From: a bacterium
GTDB taxonomy: Bacteria > Spirochaetota > UBA4802 > UBA5550
Reading direction: 5' to 3'
Assembly (NCBI GenBank): GCA_024224995.1
Contig: JAAENB010000803.1
Span: 1-21,027 of the forward strand
DNA length: 21,027 nt
Shown here: positions 16,879-21,027 of the stretch, in pieces
How the letters are laid out: each line of letters starts with the position of its first letter
Position numbering within the stretch: the first letter of the stretch is position 1
Notes under the pieces: model-generated
Seen by the model: the letters and a program-made list of their open reading frames with translations, nothing else
Database searches by the model: none
Told to the model about the DNA's origin: nothing
Position numbers and translations under genes: made by a program

Positions 16879-17964
16879 ATGAAAAATATGATAAAATATG
16901 TTTCAATGATTTTGTTTCCGCTGTTTTGTATCGTTCTTTTTACGGGGTGCGGCAAGGCCGGAGACCCGGGGGCGGTAGACCTGTCGAAAGTGTATCGCTG
17001 GAAGCTGCAGGCTCAGTCCCCGGCTCAAAATCCCGATTATATATCTCTTCAGCGATTTAGTGAAAATATTAAAAAAATGTCCCATGGGCGATTGCTCATC
17101 ACCCCCTATCCGGCCGGAATCATAACCAGGGGGGAGGGGATCTTCGACGGGGTGAAAAACCGGGTTACGGAAATGGGGATGGGCTGGCCCAACTGGTGGC
17201 TGGGCAAAGACCCGGCCTGGAGTTTTCTGCAAGCCGGACCTTTCGGGTTTATGACGATTGAAGAATCAATGATCTATTTCTATGAAGATGAAGGCATGAA
17301 AATAGCCAATGACCTTACCCGGCCTCATGGGATCCTGTGGCGGCCGGCCTGGTGGGCAGGCATGGAATTCGGGATACTCACAACCTTCCCTGCCAGGGGA
17401 TTGAACGATCTCAAAGGGAAAAAGATCAGGATGGGGCCCGGTCTTCCCTATGAGACCCTGGCAAAAGCAGCTGGCTGTTATACGGTGCCCATTGTGCCGG
17501 AAGAGATATACGATGCCTTAAAGAATAAAGTGATTGATGGGGTAGAATGGACCGTGCCGGGAGCCACCTGGTCAATGAAGTTTCATGAAGTGTGTACCCA
17601 TATTATTTCTCCCGCCATATGGCAGCCTTCGGTACTGGGAGATTTTTTAATTAACCGGGAGGCCTACAATGAATTGCCCGAAGATTTGCAAACAATCCTT
17701 GAAGTTGCCATACGGGAATACGCCCTCTACACCACTATTCACGGGAAAGCGCTCGATATGGAAGCGCTGAAAAAATATAAAGAACATGGAATGGTAATAC
17801 AAAAGTGGTCTCCCGGCGATATAGCCCGGTGGAAAGCCGCGGCAAAGGAGATCTATGCCCGGTATCGCGCGTCGAGTCCATCGTTTAAACGGGTCTATGA
17901 CAGTAAGATGCGCTTTAAAAAGAAATACCGCGAGTATAATGAGTTATTTAAACCGTATGAATAA
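16879..17964 (+). CDS. TRAP-type (DctP family) solute-binding lipoprotein
   Basis: This 361-residue protein starts at ATG 16879, seven bases after AAAGGG. The N-terminus is a lipoprotein signal peptide ending FTGC with lipidated Cys24. The mature part has the DctP-family pattern: an early SLQRFSENIKKMSHGRL segment, a central LKGKKIRMGPG in which R184 sits where the family's carboxylate-binding arginine is expected, then EEIYDALKNKVIDGVEW and the helical C-terminal tail. Family members bind organic acids such as dicarboxylates, keto acids or lactate in the periplasm; the ligand here cannot be read from sequence. No DctQ or DctM membrane subunit is nearby. Instead the gene overlaps a sensor kinase by one base, so it probably acts as that kinase's periplasmic ligand sensor (inference). 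Alternatively it could serve a TRAP permease encoded elsewhere. Confidence 0.92.
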   Translation: MKNMIKYVSMILFPLFCIVLFTGCGKAGDPGAVDLSKVYRWKLQAQSPAQNPDYISLQRFSENIKKMSHGRLLITPYPAGIITRGEGIFDGVKNRVTEMGMGWPNWWLGKDPAWSFLQAGPFGFMTIEESMIYFYEDEGMKIANDLTRPHGILWRPAWWAGMEFGILTTFPARGLNDLKGKKIRMGPGLPYETLAKAAGCYTVPIVPEEIYDALKNKVIDGVEWTVPGATWSMKFHEVCTHIISPAIWQPSVLGDFLINREAYNELPEDLQTILEVAIREYALYTTIHGKALDMEALKKYKEHGMVIQKWSPGDIARWKAAAKEIYARYRASSPSFKRVYDSKMRFKKKYREYNELFKPYE

Positions 17965-20729
17965 TGAAAAATTCACTATTAATAAAAACCGCAACCTTTA
18001 TCTTTTTGACAATCTTTTTGTCTTTTTTACTTATGGGAGTCTATTCTTTTATAAATGACCGGAATGACAGGATCGCAAATCTCTATGATGATGCCCACAA
18101 GATCACCAACCGGGTATCGTTTAATCTCGTCCTTCCGGTGTGGAATTATATTTATAAAGAAATGCTGCTGCGAGAAATATCGGAAAAAGCCGCTTCCGAT
18201 ATAATTAATTACGAAATGGCAAACACCAATGTCTCCGCTATTGTTGTATATGGAAATTTTGGCCAGCTCTTCATGGGAAAGATCCGGAACAGGAAAGGAG
18301 AACTTTTTCCCTATGAACCGGACAGACTTACCCTGCTCCCGGAGAAACCTTTTTATTCAACATCCCAACCGATTGTTAGTGAAGATGTTACCATTGGGAA
18401 AGTGGTTGTGTACATGACCGACAGGGCCTTAAACCGGGAGCTGGTTAAATCTCTCTTCTATACGCTGCTGCAGCTGTTTATTGTTTCAGGGATTACGATT
18501 CTCATTTTATTTTTTGTGTTAAAACGTATCATCGTTGATCCCATAATTTCTTTAACCGCCTGTATCAAAGAGGTCGATGAAGACCACTGGGGAGTAACTG
18601 CCAATATTCGTTCTACTGATGAGATCGGGAAGCTGGCCGGGGCTTTTAACCAGATGAGCAGGCAATTACAGAAGAGTTTTGAAAAGATCAAATCACAGGT
18701 CCGGAGAATTGAGGCCGATTCCCGGGAGCGGGAAGACCTCCTGGAAGAACTGGCAGAGAAAAATGAGACCCTGGAAACAGAGAATACCGTGCGAAAATAC
18801 GTGGAAGAGGAGCTTTCGCGGTCAGAGGAAAAATACCGCAGTATCTTCGAAAATGCCTTAGAGGGGATTTTTCGAATATCCTCTTCCTATCGTCTGCTTA
18901 TGGTAAACAACGCTTTCGCAAAAATGCTGGGCTATTCTTCATCGCAAGAGGTGCTGGAAAATATCAATATGGTAAAAGAGTTCTTTGTTGATGCTGTCCA
19001 GCGGGATTCATTGCTGGACCTTGTCGTTGAAAAAAAAATTGTAGAGCATTTTGAAGTCTCTGTTTGCGGCAAGGACGGCAAAATAATCCCGGTTTCAATC
19101 AATATCATGTCTATCTTTGATGACGTTGGAGATGTGCGCTATTATGAAGGAACCCTGGTGGACATTACTGAAAAGCGGGAGACCGAAGAATTACTCATCG
19201 CGAAAGAGGCAGCCGAGGCTATTGTCCGGGCCAAAGGAGAGTTCCTGGCTAACATGAGCCACGATATTCGAACACCCATGAACGCGATCCTTGGTTTCGC
19301 GGAGCTGCTTGAATCGGAAGCCTGCGACCCCATCCCGAAAAAATATGTATCCACAATATTGTCCAGCGGCAAAATGCTGCTTGGCCTTATTAATGATATA
19401 CTTGATTTTTCCAAGATCGAAGCCGGAATGATTGATTTGCAATACAGTGCCATAAATCTCAGGGCTATTTTAAAAGGAATAGAAGATGTCTTTTCACGCA
19501 AGGTCGAAGAAAAAGGGCTCATCTTTGTTCTGGATATCGATCCGTCCCTGCCGCAATGGGTGGTAATGGATGAGGTCCGTCTGGGGCAGATCCTTTTTAA
19601 TCTTATTGGCAACGCGGTTAAGTTTACCGCGGAGGGGCAGGTGAAACTCTCGGCACACGTGGGAAGTCACGGCGCTTCCGGCAAAACTATAGAACTGGTT
19701 CTTCGTATTGAGGATACGGGCATTGGTATTATCGCGGACCAGCAGGAAATAATTTTCGAGGCGTTTAAGCAGCAGGAAGGGCAGCCGGGTGTCCGCTATG
19801 GCGGCACAGGGCTTGGATTATCCATTACCAGGCAGCTTGTTGAATTAATGGAAGGGACAATTTCCGTTGAGAGTGAACCGGGAAAAGGAGCGGTCTTTGA
19901 AATACGGTTCGGTACTGTTGTAATTGATTCGGTAATTCAAGAGACCGGGCAGGGGGATGAGATCCCCGGGGAGTCAATTCAATTTGAACCGGCATCTATA
20001 TTAATTGTTGATGATATTGAGACCAACCGGGATTTGCTGGAATCTTACCTGGCAGGCTCCGCGCTAACGGTGATTTCAGCCGGAAATGGGCTGGAAGCCA
20101 TTGACCTGGCCCGGGAGCATAAGCCGGATCTCATAACCATGGATCTCAGGATGCCGGGTATGGACGGGTATGAAACAATTGAAGTGTTAAAAAATGATGA
20201 AGCGTTGAAAGATACTCCTATTATTATTATAACGGCTTCCGTTATGAAAAAGGATGAGTATAGGATTATAAGCACCGGGGCAGCCGGGTTTTTAAAAAAA
20301 CCGGTTAACCGTTTTTCATTTTTACGCGAATTGGCCCGTTTTATTCCCTATAACCTTAGCGCCTCACTTAAGCCGGAGCCGGCATCTTCCCGGATGTTTC
20401 CCCAAAACGGGTCGTTTAACCGGGAAGAAGTGATACGTTCCATTGAGTTGCTCTCGGCCGAAGAAAAAGATGAACTCCGGAAGCTGCTGGGCAGTCTGGA
20501 ATCTGAGATTACCGAAAAATGGGACCGCATACGAAAAACATTTATTATTGGAGAGATTGAAGAATTCGCCCAACTGGTGCTGGAAAAGAGCAATGGGTAC
20601 GCGGCCGCGGTCCTTGTTGATTGGAGTAATAAATGTATCATAGAAGCAATGCATTTTGACGTAGAAAATCTTACCCGGACAGTGAATGAGTTCCCGGGCT
20701 TGCTAAAGAGTATCAAAAAAGGGCTATAG
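17964..20729 (+). CDS. Membrane-bound hybrid sensor histidine kinase with HAMP, PAS and receiver domains
   Basis: This 921-residue protein overlaps the lipoprotein gene by one base (TAATG) and has no clear ribosome site, implying translational coupling. Membrane segments at about 8-28 and 160-188 enclose a periplasmic sensor domain of some 130 residues (contains LPVWNYIYKEM). HAMP (about 189-240), a coiled coil and a PAS domain (about 286-400) follow. The HisKA box NMSHDIRTP carries phospho-acceptor H433. HATPase_c has N550 in its N box, G1 DTGIGI (D584) and G2 GGTGLGL (613-619). A receiver domain (about 678-795) has D683/D684, phospho-acceptor D727 (MDLRMPGMDG) and K779. The final 110 residues resemble the helical tail common after hybrid kinases, but there is no histidine in a phosphotransfer motif, so it may be a degenerate HPt or a docking domain. 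No DNA-binding output exists here, so the phosphate must be passed on or the receiver is autoregulatory. Confidence 0.94.
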   Translation: MKNSLLIKTATFIFLTIFLSFLLMGVYSFINDRNDRIANLYDDAHKITNRVSFNLVLPVWNYIYKEMLLREISEKAASDIINYEMANTNVSAIVVYGNFGQLFMGKIRNRKGELFPYEPDRLTLLPEKPFYSTSQPIVSEDVTIGKVVVYMTDRALNRELVKSLFYTLLQLFIVSGITILILFFVLKRIIVDPIISLTACIKEVDEDHWGVTANIRSTDEIGKLAGAFNQMSRQLQKSFEKIKSQVRRIEADSREREDLLEELAEKNETLETENTVRKYVEEELSRSEEKYRSIFENALEGIFRISSSYRLLMVNNAFAKMLGYSSSQEVLENINMVKEFFVDAVQRDSLLDLVVEKKIVEHFEVSVCGKDGKIIPVSINIMSIFDDVGDVRYYEGTLVDITEKRETEELLIAKEAAEAIVRAKGEFLANMSHDIRTPMNAILGFAELLESEACDPIPKKYVSTILSSGKMLLGLINDILDFSKIEAGMIDLQYSAINLRAILKGIEDVFSRKVEEKGLIFVLDIDPSLPQWVVMDEVRLGQILFNLIGNAVKFTAEGQVKLSAHVGSHGASGKTIELVLRIEDTGIGIIADQQEIIFEAFKQQEGQPGVRYGGTGLGLSITRQLVELMEGTISVESEPGKGAVFEIRFGTVVIDSVIQETGQGDEIPGESIQFEPASILIVDDIETNRDLLESYLAGSALTVISAGNGLEAIDLAREHKPDLITMDLRMPGMDGYETIEVLKNDEALKDTPIIIITASVMKKDEYRIISTGAAGFLKKPVNRFSFLRELARFIPYNLSASLKPEPASSRMFPQNGSFNREEVIRSIELLSAEEKDELRKLLGSLESEITEKWDRIRKTFIIGEIEEFAQLVLEKSNGYAAAVLVDWSNKCIIEAMHFDVENLTRTVNEFPGLLKSIKKGL

Positions 20730-20736
20730 GAGAAGC

Positions 20737-21027
20737 GGGGTCAGCACTCTCAAGAAACTAAATTGTGCAAGTGAGCGGGCCTGGAAGCATCCCTCTTCTA
20801 AATGCTGCGGAGCGAGTTCCGAACGTTCTGCAGAGGTATTGCTCCCGGTAGGCATAATTTACATTCCGGGTTGATATACCTTATATAGCCCGCTCTGCGG
20901 GGTCAGGTGCTCTCAAGAAACTCTTTTTGCTTGTGCGCGGGCGTAGAAGCAGCCCGCAGTACTATTTAGTCTCTGATCTATATTTTTCCCGCTACACAGG
21001 GTCGATCGTGTCTTGATATACCGAAAA
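20737..21027 (+). repeat. Two degenerate copies of the dispersed palindromic repeat
   Basis: This gene-free tail holds two direct copies beginning GGGGTCAG at 20737 and 20899, each continuing into CTCTCAAGAAACT, a GTG-rich stretch and GGAAGCA or AGAAGCA (to 20790 and 20950). The first copy goes on through TCTTCTAAATGCTGCGG, matching the right arm of the 1935-2077 palindrome read on the minus strand. A decayed opposite arm follows around 20831-20853. Each copy is followed by TTGATATACC (20871-20880 and 21013-21022), suggesting a unit of roughly 115-140 bases repeated twice. A small CCCGC-TCT-GCGGG hairpin lies at 20889-20901. No coding signal or T-rich terminator is seen, and the window ends inside the repeat. 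Confidence 0.75.

Noticed and set aside
20400..20729. HPt phosphotransfer domain at the end of the hybrid kinase
   Set aside because: The tail is helical and of suitable size, but the only histidine is in EAMHFDV, not in an HPt motif, so a working HPt is not supported.
1..21027. CRISPR arrays, tRNA, rRNA, insertion sequences with transposase
   Set aside because: No regularly spaced short repeats, no cloverleaf or rRNA-like sequence and no transposase or integrase motifs were seen on either strand.

Overview
The window looks like chromosomal DNA of a free-living Gram-negative-type bacterium with a large signalling repertoire. Evidence is a DctP-type lipoprotein, two hybrid histidine kinases and two proteins of more than 1,700 residues that combine a Ser/Thr kinase, an AAA ATPase, GAF and a SpoIIE phosphatase. 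That last architecture occurs in spirochaetes, cyanobacteria and some delta-proteobacteria. I lean towards a spirochaete or similar lineage, but the sequence alone does not settle it. There are no rRNA or tRNA genes, transposases, integrases or CRISPR arrays.

Layout. 1-1923: 3' part of a hybrid histidine kinase with a C-terminal SpoIIE phosphatase. 1924-2099: a long imperfect palindrome (repeat family). 2100-7280: giant kinase/ATPase/GAF/phosphatase protein 1. 7289-8035, minus strand: small exported protein of unknown function. 8036-8309: divergent promoter region. 8310-13586: giant protein 2, a paralogue of protein 1 with a different type of SpoIIE domain. 13687-16746: two abutting genes, a ParB-like/OLD-type ATPase and a TOPRIM-type putative nuclease. 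These are A+T-richer in appearance and have their own strong ribosome binding site. They are the best candidate for an undescribed, probably anti-phage, system. 16879-20729: a lipoprotein of the TRAP solute-binding family overlapping by one base a membrane-bound hybrid histidine kinase. 20730-21027: degenerate copies of the repeat family seen at 1935-2077.

How the genes fit together. Three of the large signalling proteins end in PP2C-type SpoIIE phosphatases, which in known systems act on STAS-domain anti-anti-sigma factors (partner switching). No STAS protein or anti-sigma kinase lies in the window, so their targets must be elsewhere. The DctP-like protein with its kinase looks like a ligand-sensing pair, since no TRAP membrane subunits are present. 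The ParB-ATPase/TOPRIM pair has no evident link to the signalling genes and is probably an inserted accessory module.
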